64,000 bases of DNA from Lichenicola sp965198575 (GTDB taxonomy: Bacteria > Pseudomonadota > Alphaproteobacteria > Acetobacterales > Acetobacteraceae): the NCBI RefSeq assembly GCF_965198575.1, contig NZ_OZ240671.1:1860001-1924000 (forward strand). Direction: 5' to 3'. The translations under genes were made by a program, and so were the position numbers. Below are positions 25,521-34,039 of this stretch, piece after piece. The notes beneath the pieces are model-generated. The model did not search any database, was not told the origin of the DNA, and saw only the letters and a list, made by a program, of their open reading frames with translations. Position 1 is the first letter of the stretch; each line of letters begins with the position of its first letter.

Positions 25521-26738
25521 AAGGTCGTTCAGGCTCAGCATCGCCAGCAGCAGCGACGACACGATCCCGGCGATCGCGGCACCCATGATGACGGTGATCG
25601 CCGGCACCAGGAGTGCCACCAGCCGTCCGACCCTGACCCGGACCTGCTCCTCGTGGATCTCCGCGGCCCGCAGCGCCAGGGCACCGAGCTGGGCGGTCTC
25701 CTCGCCGAGCCGCAGCAGATGGATCGCCCGTACCGGGAAGATGCCCGCGGCATCCAGCGTGCGCGCCAGGCCGGCACCGCCCTTGGCGCTCTCGGTGGCG
25801 CGGTCGATGGCGCCCAGCACCGCCAGGTTGCCGATCACCTCGCGCACGATGCCCATCGCGGCGATCAGCGGCACGCCGTTGCCGAGCAGCGTGCCGAGCG
25901 TGCGGGTGAAGCGCGCGGCCAGCACCTCGCGGGTCAGCAGCCCGACGATCGGCAGCCGCAGCAGCGTGCGATCGACCACCAGCCGGGTCCGCTCCTGCCG
26001 CAACGCCTGCCGTGCCACGATCCCCAGCAGCACCAGCCCGAGCAGCATGAACAGCCCGTAATCGGCGAGCACGTTGCCGGCGGTGATCAGGAACTGCGTC
26101 GAGCGCGGCAGGGCGGCGCCGTTCTGCTCGAACAGCGGCACGAACTGCGGCAGCACCTTGGTCAGCAGCAGCACGATCGAGCTGATCGCCGCCAGGGTCA
26201 GCATCGCCGGGTAGATCATCGCCGATTGCAGCGTCGTCACCAGGGCGCGCTCGCGCTCCATCAGCGTCGCCAGCCGCTCCAGCGTCGAGGCCAGGTCACC
26301 GCCGGCCTCGGCCGCGCGCACCAGGCCGATATAGAGCCGCGGAAAACTGTCCGGGTAGCGCGTCAGCGCGGCATGCAGCGTCGAGCCGTCACGCACCGCC
26401 GCCCGCAGCCCGTCGAGCACCGCACGGATCCGCGGGTTCGGCGCGGTCTCGACCAGGAACCGCATCGCGCGGTCGAGGTCCTGGCCGGCGCCGAGCATGA
26501 CCGCCAGCTCACGGGTGAGGTTGGTGACCTCCTGGCGCTTCAGCGACTTCCGGTTGAGCCGGCCGATTTCGAACCGCAGTCCGGCTTCGAGCAAGCCCCC
26601 ACCTGACGCCTCGGCCCGCATCGGGATGTTGCCCTGCCGCCGGATCCACGCAATCGCCTCCGCCTCGGTCGCCGCGACCGTGGTACCCCGCACGGTCTCC
26701 CCCGTGGGCGTGATGGCAGTGAACCTGTAGTTACCCAA
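25512..26738 (-). CDS. gspF: Type II secretion inner-membrane platform protein GspF
   Basis: 408 residues with the duplicated GspF/PilC cytoplasmic domain: first copy around residues 72-195 (LTRELAVMLGAGQDLDRAM), second around 275-395 (FTRTLGTLLGNGVPLIAAM), each followed by transmembrane segments. The hydrophobic helices SAMIYPAMLTLAAISSIVLLL and the C-terminal LVALLVPAITVIMGAAIAGIV are characteristic. It is the polytopic base on which GspE acts to add pseudopilins. Last gene of the gspG-O-E-F operon. A 176-nt gap, unusually long for this operon, separates it from gspE. The stop codon is embedded in a tandem repeat. Confidence 0.93.
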   Translation of the reverse strand: MGNYRFTAITPTGETVRGTTVAATEAEAIAWIRRQGNIPMRAEASGGGLLEAGLRFEIGRLNRKSLKRQEVTNLTRELAVMLGAGQDLDRAMRFLVETAPNPRIRAVLDGLRAAVRDGSTLHAALTRYPDSFPRLYIGLVRAAEAGGDLASTLERLATLMERERALVTTLQSAMIYPAMLTLAAISSIVLLLTKVLPQFVPLFEQNGAALPRSTQFLITAGNVLADYGLFMLLGLVLLGIVARQALRQERTRLVVDRTLLRLPIVGLLTREVLAARFTRTLGTLLGNGVPLIAAMGIVREVIGNLAVLGAIDRATESAKGGAGLARTLDAAGIFPVRAIHLLRLGEETAQLGALALRAAEIHEEQVRVRVGRLVALLVPAITVIMGAAIAGIVSSLLLAMLSLNDLAQ

Positions 26739-26914
26739 CGGAATGCCTCATCGCGCCGAGTGAGCGTTCGAGAGCGTGGTGTGCCGAGTGAGAGCTTCCC
26801 CTCGGAAGCGCCCGGCAGGTCTGTCCGGAACCGGAGCGGAGCGGCCTGCTGGCCGGGCACGCGGCAAGCGCAGACAGGCCTGTCGGATCGCCGGCACAGC
26901 GCGCTCTCGAGCGC

Positions 26915-28666
26915 TCACGACTCCTGGTTCTCGGATCGGATGCTGCGGGACACCTCCTCGATCGTGGTGGTGCCCGCCAGTGCCGCATCGACCCCGGCAT
27001 CGAACATGGTGACCATCCCCGCAGCCATGGCGGCCCGCTCGATCGCGCTATGGTCGGTGCGGGCGAAGATCAGCCGCTCGATCTCGGCGTCCGGCGCCAG
27101 GAACTCGGCGATCGCCTGCCGCCCGCGATAGCCGGTGTTGCGGCAGTTCGCGCACCCGACCGGATGGAACAGGGTGATCGGCCGCCGCTCGGTGCGCCGC
27201 TCCAGCCCGAACCGCGTGACCAGCTCAGGCGGCGCCGGCACCTCGACCTTGCAGGCGTCGCACAGCCGCCGCACCAGTCGCTGGCCCATCACGCCGCGCA
27301 GCACAGCGGTCAGCAGGTAGTCCTCGACGCCCATGTCGCGCAGCCGGGTGATCGCCGCAGCGGCCGAGTTGGTGTGCAGCGTCGAGAGCACCAGATGCCC
27401 GGTGAGTGCCGCCTGGATGGCGATCTGAGCGGTCTCGAGGTCGCGGATCTCGCCGACCATGATCACGTCCGGATCCTGGCGCAGGATCGAGCGCAGCAGG
27501 GTCGCAAAAGTCAGCCCGATCTGCGGCTTGATCTGGATCTGGTTGATGCCGCGCAGCTGGTACTCGATCGGGTCCTCGACGGTCACCACCTTGCGGGTGA
27601 CGGCATTCAGCGTCAGCAGCCCGGTATAGAGTGTAGTCGTCTTGCCCGAGCCGGTCGGGCCGGTGACCAGCATGATGCCGTTCGGCAGCGCCAGCGTCTC
27701 GTCGAGGCGATGCACCACCTGCGGCGCCAGCCCCAGCTTCTCGTAGTCGAACGTCACCGCGTTGCGATCGAGCACGCGCAGCACGACGGTCTCGCCATGC
27801 AGCGACGGGATCGTGGACACGCGGAAATCGACCTCCTGGCCGCGGACCGCCAGCTTGATGCGGCCATCCTGCGGCAGCCGGCGCTCGGCGATGTCGAGCC
27901 GGGCCATGATCTTGATGCGCGACGTGATCGCCGGGATCAGCCTGGGCGGTGGGCTCTCCATCTCGTGCAGCACGCCGTCATAGCGGTAGCGCACGCGCAG
28001 GCGGTCCTCGAACGGCTCGATATGGATGTCGGAGGCGCGGGTCTCGACGGCGCGGAAGATGATCTGGTTGACCAGCCGGATCACCGGCGCCTCGGAGGCG
28101 AGGTCCTTCAGCCGCTCGGCATCCTCCTCGAGCGGCACCGCCTCGTCGTCGGACTGCGCCTGCGCCTCGCCCTCGCGCGGATAGAGCCGGTCGAACGCGG
28201 CCTCGAGCTCGATCGGCACGGCGATCTCGGTGCGCACCGCATACCCCGTGGCAGCCGCGATCGCCGACGGCGCGAACGGGTCGAGGGGGTCGGCGACGGC
28301 GACCACCAGCTGTCCGTCCTCGAGCGCCACGGGCAGCGCCCGCACGTCGCGCAGGAACCGCACGGCAAGGCGCTCGGACAGCAGCGGCTCCTCGGCCGGG
28401 TAGCGCTCGGTCGAGACGATCGGCAGCCCGAGCAGCTCGGCATAGCCGTCCGCCAGTCCGCGCTCGGACACCAGCCCAAGCTGCAGCAGGATCACGTCGA
28501 GCCGGCCGCCGCTCTCGTCCGCGGCGCGGTAGGCACGGTCGAGACTGCGTGGGTCGCAGCGGCCGGTTTCGACCAGCAGCCGCCCGAGCTGGTCCAGCGG
28601 CGAACCCTCGGCGGTGCCGTTGCGGATCAGGCGGGTCGTCTCCGGAGGGTCGGTGATGAGGTTCAT
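26915..28666 (-). CDS. gspE: Type II secretion assembly ATPase GspE
   Basis: About 583 residues. An N-terminal MshEN-type domain (1-165) for GspL binding is followed by a linker with acidic residues and the ATPase core. Walker A is GPTGSGKTTT (336-345), the Asp box DPDVIMVGEIRD, the His box HLVLSTLHTNSAAAA, and the arginine-rich NQIIFRAVETRASDIHIEP segment at about 200-218. A tetracysteine zinc motif is present (CDACK and CANCR). It powers pseudopilus assembly. ATG 28666 was chosen because the upstream open frame overlaps the prepilin peptidase gene. gspO ends 22 nt upstream. Confidence 0.95.
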   Translation of the reverse strand: MNLITDPPETTRLIRNGTAEGSPLDQLGRLLVETGRCDPRSLDRAYRAADESGGRLDVILLQLGLVSERGLADGYAELLGLPIVSTERYPAEEPLLSERLAVRFLRDVRALPVALEDGQLVVAVADPLDPFAPSAIAAATGYAVRTEIAVPIELEAAFDRLYPREGEAQAQSDDEAVPLEEDAERLKDLASEAPVIRLVNQIIFRAVETRASDIHIEPFEDRLRVRYRYDGVLHEMESPPPRLIPAITSRIKIMARLDIAERRLPQDGRIKLAVRGQEVDFRVSTIPSLHGETVVLRVLDRNAVTFDYEKLGLAPQVVHRLDETLALPNGIMLVTGPTGSGKTTTLYTGLLTLNAVTRKVVTVEDPIEYQLRGINQIQIKPQIGLTFATLLRSILRQDPDVIMVGEIRDLETAQIAIQAALTGHLVLSTLHTNSAAAAITRLRDMGVEDYLLTAVLRGVMGQRLVRRLCDACKVEVPAPPELVTRFGLERRTERRPITLFHPVGCANCRNTGYRGRQAIAEFLAPDAEIERLIFARTDHSAIERAAMAAGMVTMFDAGVDAALAGTTTIEEVSRSIRSENQES

Positions 28667-28688
28667 CGTCTGCCTCGCATGGGGCCGG

Positions 28689-29456
28689 TCAGCGGCCGGG
28701 AGCAGCATACAGCCAGACCGCGAACAGGGAGAAGGCAAGTCCCGGCCCGAACGGGATCGGCACCTGGGCCCGCGCCCGCCGGCTTGGCAAGGCGACCACC
28801 AATGTGGCAACGGCGGCGAGCAGCACGAGCATCGGCAGCGCCGCGAGCCCGACCCAGGCGCCGGACGCGGCCAGCAGCTTGGCGTCGCCCGGACCGAGCC
28901 CGTCGCGGCCGCGCAGCCGGCGATAGCTCCAGGCAAGTGCGGCGAAGGAGGAATAGCCGAGTGCTGCGGCGGCGGCGTGCGCTGGCAGGGCGTCCGGGTC
29001 GAGCAGGCGGCAGGACAGCAGCCCCAGCAACAGCAGCGGCAGGGTCAGCAGGTCGGGCAGGCGCATCCAGCGCAAGTCGATCCAGGCCAGCGCCAGCGTG
29101 ATCCAGCCCAGCACGCAGCCGGACCACAGCCATACGGCGCTGCCCTGATCCGACAACGATAGAGACGGCGGGCCCATGGACCAGGCGAACACCACGATCG
29201 CAGCGACCAGCACAGCCGCCAGTTCGATCGCCGGATGGAACCGCCCGATCGGCGCGGCGCAATGCCGGCAGCGGCCACGCAGGGCCAGGTAGCTGACCAG
29301 CGGCACCAGCTCGCGGGCCCCGAGCGGTGTGCCGCAGCTGTCGCAGGCGGATCGCGCCAGCGCCACCGGCCGCCCCTCCGGGAGGCGCCGCACCAGCACG
29401 CCCAGGAAGCTGCCGACGATCGGCGCCAGCAGCAACGGCAGCAGCCAGACCGGCAC
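28689..29456 (-). CDS. gspO: Prepilin peptidase/N-methyltransferase (GspO/PilD)
   Basis: About 255 residues from GTG 29456, which lies 8 nt after the gspG stop; a longer in-frame version would run back through gspG. The bifunctional enzyme cleaves prepilin leaders after Gly and methylates the new N-terminus. The zinc-binding methylase domain keeps four Cys (CDSC at 38-41 and CRHC at 63-66). The aspartic protease pair is WIDLRW (Asp127) and GLGPGDAKL (Asp191). Multiple hydrophobic helices place it in the inner membrane. Because gspG, I, J and K are nearby, this is likely the enzyme that matures them. Embedding between gspG and gspE is uncommon; it is often a separate locus. Confidence 0.9.
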   Translation of the reverse strand: MPVWLLPLLLAPIVGSFLGVLVRRLPEGRPVALARSACDSCGTPLGARELVPLVSYLALRGRCRHCAAPIGRFHPAIELAAVLVAAIVVFAWSMGPPSLSLSDQGSAVWLWSGCVLGWITLALAWIDLRWMRLPDLLTLPLLLLGLLSCRLLDPDALPAHAAAAALGYSSFAALAWSYRRLRGRDGLGPGDAKLLAASGAWVGLAALPMLVLLAAVATLVVALPSRRARAQVPIPFGPGLAFSLFAVWLYAAPGR

Positions 29457-29464
29457 GCGGCCGC

Positions 29465-29923
29465 TTACTTGTTGCAGATCTCGGCGGCGGTATCGTTCGC
29501 GTTGCCACCGGGCCCGGCCGAGCAAAGGTCGTAATCATGGCCTTCCCGGTTGGACGGGTTGCGATACAGGTATGCGTGGTTCCAAGGGTCCATCGGCACC
29601 TGGTTGCTCTTCACGTAGGGGCCGTTCCAGTTGTCGGCGTCGGACGGCTTGGTGACCAGCGCCTGCAGGCCGTCATCGGTGCCCGGGTAGTTGCCGACGT
29701 CGAGCTTGTAGAGGTCCAGGATCTGGCCGATCCGCTCGATCGACTGCCGGGCGATGTTGAGCTTGGCGCCGCTCAGCTGGCGCAGTACCGCCGGCGCCAC
29801 CAGCGCGATCAGGAGGCCGAGGATGGCGATCACCACCAGCAACTCGATCAGCGTGAAGCCGGCGTCGGGCAGGGGCTCGCCGGCAGGCGTCTGACGGCGC
29901 GTCATGCGAAGGCTCTTCAACAT
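29465..29923 (-). CDS. gspG: Type II secretion major pseudopilin GspG
   Basis: 152 residues. After a leader of about 21 residues comes DAGFTLIELLVVIAILG, the classic cleavage site with Glu5, then the GspG globular part: the alpha-helix (RQLSGAKLNIARQSIERIGQILDLYKLD), VGNYPGTDDGLQAL, and the calcium loop region DPWNHAYLYRNPSNREGHDYDLCSAGPGG. A Cys pair near the C-terminus (CSAG and ICNK) is unusual for GspG and may form a disulfide. It builds the pseudopilus shaft. First gene of the second T2SS operon; ATG 29905 is an alternative start. It diverges from a lytic transglycosylase gene 90 nt away. Confidence 0.93.
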   Translation of the reverse strand: MLKSLRMTRRQTPAGEPLPDAGFTLIELLVVIAILGLLIALVAPAVLRQLSGAKLNIARQSIERIGQILDLYKLDVGNYPGTDDGLQALVTKPSDADNWNGPYVKSNQVPMDPWNHAYLYRNPSNREGHDYDLCSAGPGGNANDTAAEICNK

Positions 29924-30013
29924 ATACCGATAGACCCTCTAGAATGGTGGCGTGACAACGAACGGGACCCTGATGCGCAACGATGCGGGCGACCACCGGA
30001 CCCTGGCCTCCTG

Positions 30014-30511
30014 ATGCCGGTTCCATACCTCGCCTGCATGGGACTGGTCGCCTCGATCTACCATCTGCCGCCGCGCGTGCTGCCCTCGATCCAGGCGGTC
30101 GAAGGCGGTAGCCCGGGCATCGTGCACCGGAACACCAACAACACGGAAGATCTGGGCGTCATGCAGGTCAACACGACCTGGCTGCGGCCGCTGGCCAGCT
30201 ACACCCACACCTCCGCCGCGACCGTGTACATGCGGCTGCGCGACGACGCCTGTTACAATGTGGCGGCAGCCGGCGCGATCATGCGCACCTACCTCGACGA
30301 GACGCATGGCGACCTGATGCGTGCGGTCGGCAACTATCACTCGCACACCGCGGTGTTCAACACGGCGTATCAGGTGTTGGTGACGCAGTCGGCGATCCGG
30401 CTGTTCGTGCCGGGACAGGCTGGCCCTCGATCGATCGCGAAAAGCGGGGTGGCCGCGCGGCTGGCGATGCAGCGGCGGCTCATCCGGACTGCCCGGCGCG
30501 CGGTCGGCTGA
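30014..30511 (+). CDS. Small SLT-type lytic transglycosylase
   Basis: About 165 residues. The soluble lytic transglycosylase fold of the VirB1/IpgF kind is visible: catalytic Glu30 in IQAVEGGSPG, the LGVMQVNTTW block (54-63), NVAAAGAIM, and the VGNYHS segment. It would cut the glycan strand of peptidoglycan to open a passage. No signal peptide precedes the domain: the start ATG 30014 leads almost directly into the first helix, and I see no better upstream start. It diverges from gspG with 90 nt between, so the two may share regulation. No RBS of note. Small specialised enzymes of this type often serve trans-envelope machines. Confidence 0.78.
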   Translation: MPVPYLACMGLVASIYHLPPRVLPSIQAVEGGSPGIVHRNTNNTEDLGVMQVNTTWLRPLASYTHTSAATVYMRLRDDACYNVAAAGAIMRTYLDETHGDLMRAVGNYHSHTAVFNTAYQVLVTQSAIRLFVPGQAGPRSIAKSGVAARLAMQRRLIRTARRAVG

Positions 30512-30658
30512 GCAGCCGACCCCTGTCGGCGCCGGCACCCTCGCCCGTCAGCTCCGACGCGGACGACGCTAGTGCGGCCGATCGCGATGCCGCCGGCCAA
30601 TACGGCGCGTGCCAGGCCATGATCGGGAAACCGATGGCGGTGAACCGAAGGCCGTGTG

Positions 30659-30683
30659 GATCAGCTGGCGTGAACAGCTGATC
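30659..30683. repeat. 25-nt inverted repeat in a gene-free stretch
   Basis: GATCAGCTG (30659-30667) and CAGCTGATC (30675-30683), perfect 9-bp arms with a 7-nt loop. There is no T-run. It lies in the 305-nt interval between the transglycosylase stop and the glycosyltransferase stop, which otherwise holds only a decayed FkbM fragment. Possible terminator for either side, or a relic of a mobile element end. Confidence 0.4.
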
Positions 30684-30695
30684 GCGGCGAGCCCA

Positions 30696-30800
30696 TCAAG
30701 CGCACTGCCCGGCCGGAATCAGGCCCGCAGGGTCTAGGGTGCCGAGGGCGCGCCACATCAGCACGTCCTCGCACTCTTGCGCGGGCGAGACGAACGTCAT
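30696..30800 (-). pseudogene. N-terminal remnant of an FkbM-family methyltransferase
   Basis: The minus-strand frame from 30800 reads MTFVSPAQECEDVLMWRAL, which closely matches the common FkbM start MTFVSYAQNxEDVMLWRAL, then loses similarity where the SAM-binding block (FYIDVGA) should be and stops at 30696. It is about 34 codons long. It sits directly after the glycosyltransferase gene on the same strand. FkbM enzymes methylate sugar hydroxyls and often accompany such glycosyltransferases, so this is probably the front end of a deleted partner gene. Confidence 0.55.
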
Positions 30801-30816
30801 GAGCAGGTCGGCCGCG

Positions 30817-32436
30817 TCATGCCAGGTGCGACGCCGATCTTCGAACGATCGTCTCATCATGCACGGCCGCTCCGGGCGGCCCGGCCTCGGTCCCGGCATC
30901 CAGCAGCTTCACGCGGGGACGCGCATGATCGATCAGCCGCAGCATGGCGCGCGCTGACTCGTCCCAGCTGACCGGCCGGAACTCGGCCGCCACCCTCGCA
31001 CCCCAGGCCCGGGTCTCGTCCGGATCCTCGATCGCCCGGCGGATCACGCGGAACGCCTCGCCGCCATTCTCGGGATCGAAGTAGCGCGCCAGCGTGCCGC
31101 CGGCTTCGGGCAACGCGCTCGCGTTGGAGATGATACAGGGCCGGCCGAAGCTCAGGCTCTCGGTCACCGGCAGGCCCCAGCCCTCGTAGAAGGACGGGAA
31201 CACGGTGAACAGGCAGCCCTCGTACAGCCGCTCGAGCTCGCCATCCTGCGGGTTCTCGATCAGCAGGATCTTGCCATCGAGGCAATGGGCGTTGCGCAGC
31301 TGCTGCATCAGGTCGTCGACCAGCCAGCCGACCTTGCCGGCAAATACTAGGGTCGGCACCCGGTCCGCCGGCAGCTCGTCGAGCAGACGGCGCCATACCC
31401 GGAACATCAGCACGTGGTTCTTGCGCGCCTCGATCGTCGAGACCAGCAGCACGTAGCTGCCGGGGGGCGGCAGGCGATCGGTGCGCACCGGCGGCGGCGC
31501 ATTCGCCGTGATGGCATCGCCGGGACGGCCGACCGGCCGGCTGAAACCGGTGCCGACCGGGATCGGGCTCGGCTGCGCCCGCAGCGGCAGATGCAGGCGG
31601 TCCGCGATCCGGACGATATCGTGGGCACTGGCCTGGCTGATCGTCAGCAGCGTGTCGGCCAGCGGCAGCATGCCGCGCGCCCACATCCCGAACCGGGCGA
31701 CCAGGTTCTCGTCGCACCATTCCGGCCGCAGCAGCGGGATGATGTCGTAGATCAGCAGCGCCACCCGCAGGCCCCATCTGTCGCGCGTACGAGCGACCAG
31801 ATCGACATAGAACGGGTGGAACCACGGCGATCCCAGCACCAGCAGCACGTCACCGGCCTCGGCGGTGGTCTCGAACGCCGCCACCGTCAGCCCGTCCGTG
31901 GCCGTACCGGACCCGTAGGCACCGCCGGACGCGGGCGCCGCATTCGTCCGTCGCATCGAGATCCGCCCGGCGGCGGCGGCGGTCAGGCTGCCAGCCGCAC
32001 GCAGGCTGTCGCGCTGCGCCTTGAACAGCGTGACCAGCGGCGTCCGCAGATCGAGCGGCATCCGATAGGCCAGACGCCGTGCAGCGACACCGAGGCCCCG
32101 CGGCTGCTGCGCGGCACTGCGCCGGGCCGCGGGACGGGCCGAGTGCTCACCGGCGCTGTCGGACGGCCTCGCCTGCTCGGCGGCAGGCGATCCGGCCACG
32201 GCAGGAGGTGCTCCGGTTAGGCGCGCATGCAGTGCGTCCACCTCGGCGAACGGGATCGCGTAGAAGCTGTTCTGGGCGGCGGCGTGGCGCACGAAACCGA
32301 CCCGGTCGCGCGCCTCCGGCATCAGCGCCAGGGAGCGGCACAGCTCGAACTCGATTCGCTGGATGCCGCTCGGCCGGGTGTTGAAGATCGCGTACTGGAA
32401 AAGATCCTCGACATCGACCCAGATCCTGTTGGGCAC
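30817..32436 (-). CDS. Glycosyltransferase family 4 (GT-B fold)
   Basis: 539 residues. It starts MPNRIWVDVEDLFQYA, followed by a Rossmann-like acceptor domain, a Pro/Ala-rich insert around 75-185 and the donor domain. The GT4 signature is present: SYVLLVSTIEARKNH, GKVGW, and the EGWGLPVTE block with the E-x7-E pair of retaining glycosyltransferases. It probably transfers mannose or a related sugar from a nucleotide donor during polysaccharide or O-antigen synthesis; sugar and acceptor are unknown. gmd-rmd 20 kb away could supply GDP-rhamnose or GDP-mannose-derived donor (inference). The gene is flanked downstream by an FkbM remnant and upstream by another FkbM pseudogene. Confidence 0.88.
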   Translation of the reverse strand: MPNRIWVDVEDLFQYAIFNTRPSGIQRIEFELCRSLALMPEARDRVGFVRHAAAQNSFYAIPFAEVDALHARLTGAPPAVAGSPAAEQARPSDSAGEHSARPAARRSAAQQPRGLGVAARRLAYRMPLDLRTPLVTLFKAQRDSLRAAGSLTAAAAGRISMRRTNAAPASGGAYGSGTATDGLTVAAFETTAEAGDVLLVLGSPWFHPFYVDLVARTRDRWGLRVALLIYDIIPLLRPEWCDENLVARFGMWARGMLPLADTLLTISQASAHDIVRIADRLHLPLRAQPSPIPVGTGFSRPVGRPGDAITANAPPPVRTDRLPPPGSYVLLVSTIEARKNHVLMFRVWRRLLDELPADRVPTLVFAGKVGWLVDDLMQQLRNAHCLDGKILLIENPQDGELERLYEGCLFTVFPSFYEGWGLPVTESLSFGRPCIISNASALPEAGGTLARYFDPENGGEAFRVIRRAIEDPDETRAWGARVAAEFRPVSWDESARAMLRLIDHARPRVKLLDAGTEAGPPGAAVHDETIVRRSASHLA

Positions 32437-32939
32437 GTTTTTCTCCCGCTTCTTGGGGTCGTCAGGGCCGCGGGCGCCGGCGTCATGGACAGGTCTCGCG
32501 CGGGACCGTCGTCACGCCAAAACGTCGCGACATCCCGTCGGCCGGCAGCTGGCACTTGTCGGAAAGCGCTGCCACTGTTCCGTTATCGCGCATCCTGCCA
32601 ACTCCGGTCGGGGTGCGCCATCCGGAGCGGTGCGTCAACGTGGCCTTGTCGAAGACACAGACGGATGATCGCCCGGCGCCGCTTCGCAAACCCCGGGACG
32701 GCAACGCCTCGCCGTCCGCAGATGCCACCGACATCGATCACCGCTCCCGGCCGCCGCCGGGACGCGTGCCGAACCATGAGGGGTGGCCGGAACACACGAT
32801 GCGGGTCGGGGAGCGGCTCAGTCAGGTGATGTCGCGCCATGCCGGCCGGCGCGAATCCTCGCCCCGCGGTCTGGACCGCCCGGCCATGCGGGGCAGCATC
32901 GATCTCGCCAAGCTCCCCGCTTCCGCATCTCCACATAAC

Positions 32940-33575
32940 GCGACGACGCCTCCGTCGGCCATGTCGCGGCCGACAGCGACGGGGCAAATGCGACGAAGGT
33001 GTTCCGGACGTTGCTGCGCCGCGGGGGCCGAAGTACGGGATTTCGAAGCGAAGATCGGCTGCTTCACGATGCTGTCAGCGGGCTTGGTCGGACCGGCCGG
33101 CTCGGTCATTGCGGTCGAGCCGACCCCGAGCAACGCCCGCCCGGTCGAGGCGAGTCGGCCCGCCAACGGCTTCGACCAGGTCACCATGTTGCAGGTCGCT
33201 GGCGGCCCGGCGCCGGGATTGCCGATACCGCACCGCTCCCACTCCAACGGCATCACCTCGGCCGCGCCGGATGATCGGACGGCTCTGCTCGAGGCCGGGA
33301 TGGCCGGCTATCGGCGTGTCGAGACGCTGGCGCCGCGAGCCCGACGCACCGAGCTCATCCGCCTGGACCGGCCCGGCAACATGAACCAATCCAGCCAGGG
33401 CCTGATGCACGGCCGCTTGTATCCCGATTGGCTGGTCGGCCCCGGATACAGCCCGAGGATCATGATGCCGGATGGCAGCCTTACACGCGCGGCGCCGGAC
33501 GCCAGCACCGCCGAGCACGAGGCGCGCGGCACCGACCATCTCGATCTGCTGGCCGAACCGCTGCAGGGTGCAGAC
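32940..33575 (+). pseudogene. Frameshifted FkbM-family methyltransferase
   Basis: Fragments line up with a FkbM methyltransferase in two frames. The first frame reads ATKVFRTLLRRGG, then about 33020-33045 the match moves to another frame. That frame reads AKIGCFTMLSAGLVGPAGSVIAVEPTPSNA (SAM pocket; the expected DVGANIGYFT has decayed to DFEAKIGCFT), followed by ASRPANGFDQVTMLQVAGG, SHSNGITS, ELIRLDRPGN in place of xLDxEGxE, GYSPRIMMPDGSLT and DHLDLLAEPL. Catalytic and binding residues are replaced, so it is not functional. 32437-32939 upstream shows no recognisable gene. A single frame stays open across the region, which alone would suggest a novel protein, but the decay of family motifs explains it better. 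Confidence 0.65.
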
Positions 33576-33658
33576 GGCATCGTCGCAGCACCGGGCGGTG
33601 GCCCGGCCACACACTGGCTCCGGCGGCGGCAGCGACGGACGGTTGCATGGAGGAACGC

Positions 33659-34039
33659 ATGATCAAGACTTGGCCCACCCGGTCACCGGCGCCGCTGCGG
33701 CTGGCAGCCCTGGTCGCGTCGGCGCTGGCCATCCCGACGCTGGCAGGCTGTGCCGCCCCCGGCTGCAGCAACCCGTACGTGCTCGACTGGCTCGACAACG
33801 CCGACCGCAACGCCAACCTGGCCTATCTCGGCCTGGTCCGTGACGGGGTAGGCAGCCAGCCGGGCGCCACGCCGGACACGCGGGTCTGCTCGATCTGGCA
33901 ACGCGTGCGCAATCCGGACTACGCCGCGGGGCCGGGCCAACCGCCGCGGCCGGGTCAGCCGCGCGTGCTGCTGCAGCCCCAGCGCTACACGGTGACGGAG
34001 ATGAACCAGGGCTGGCGGGTCACTCCCCTGACGCCGTGA
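33659..34039 (+). CDS. Small lipoprotein of unknown function
   Basis: About 126 residues. ATG 33659 has GGAGG 5 nt upstream. The leader APLRLAALVASALAIPTLAGC carries the lipobox LAGC (Cys31), so it is probably a membrane lipoprotein. The mature part has two further Cys residues (APGC, VCSIW) that could pair, and a Tyr/Arg/Gln-rich tail with no recognised domain. The stop abuts the stop of the convergent flavin reductase gene without any gap. Real translation is supported by the strong ribosome site and the lipobox. Confidence 0.65.
   Translation: MIKTWPTRSPAPLRLAALVASALAIPTLAGCAAPGCSNPYVLDWLDNADRNANLAYLGLVRDGVGSQPGATPDTRVCSIWQRVRNPDYAAGPGQPPRPGQPRVLLQPQRYTVTEMNQGWRVTPLTP

Noticed and set aside
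32556..33662. A complete new 368-residue gene
   Set aside because: It contains decayed FkbM motifs in more than one frame and an Arg/Pro-rich N-terminal half without similarity; pseudogene is the simpler explanation.
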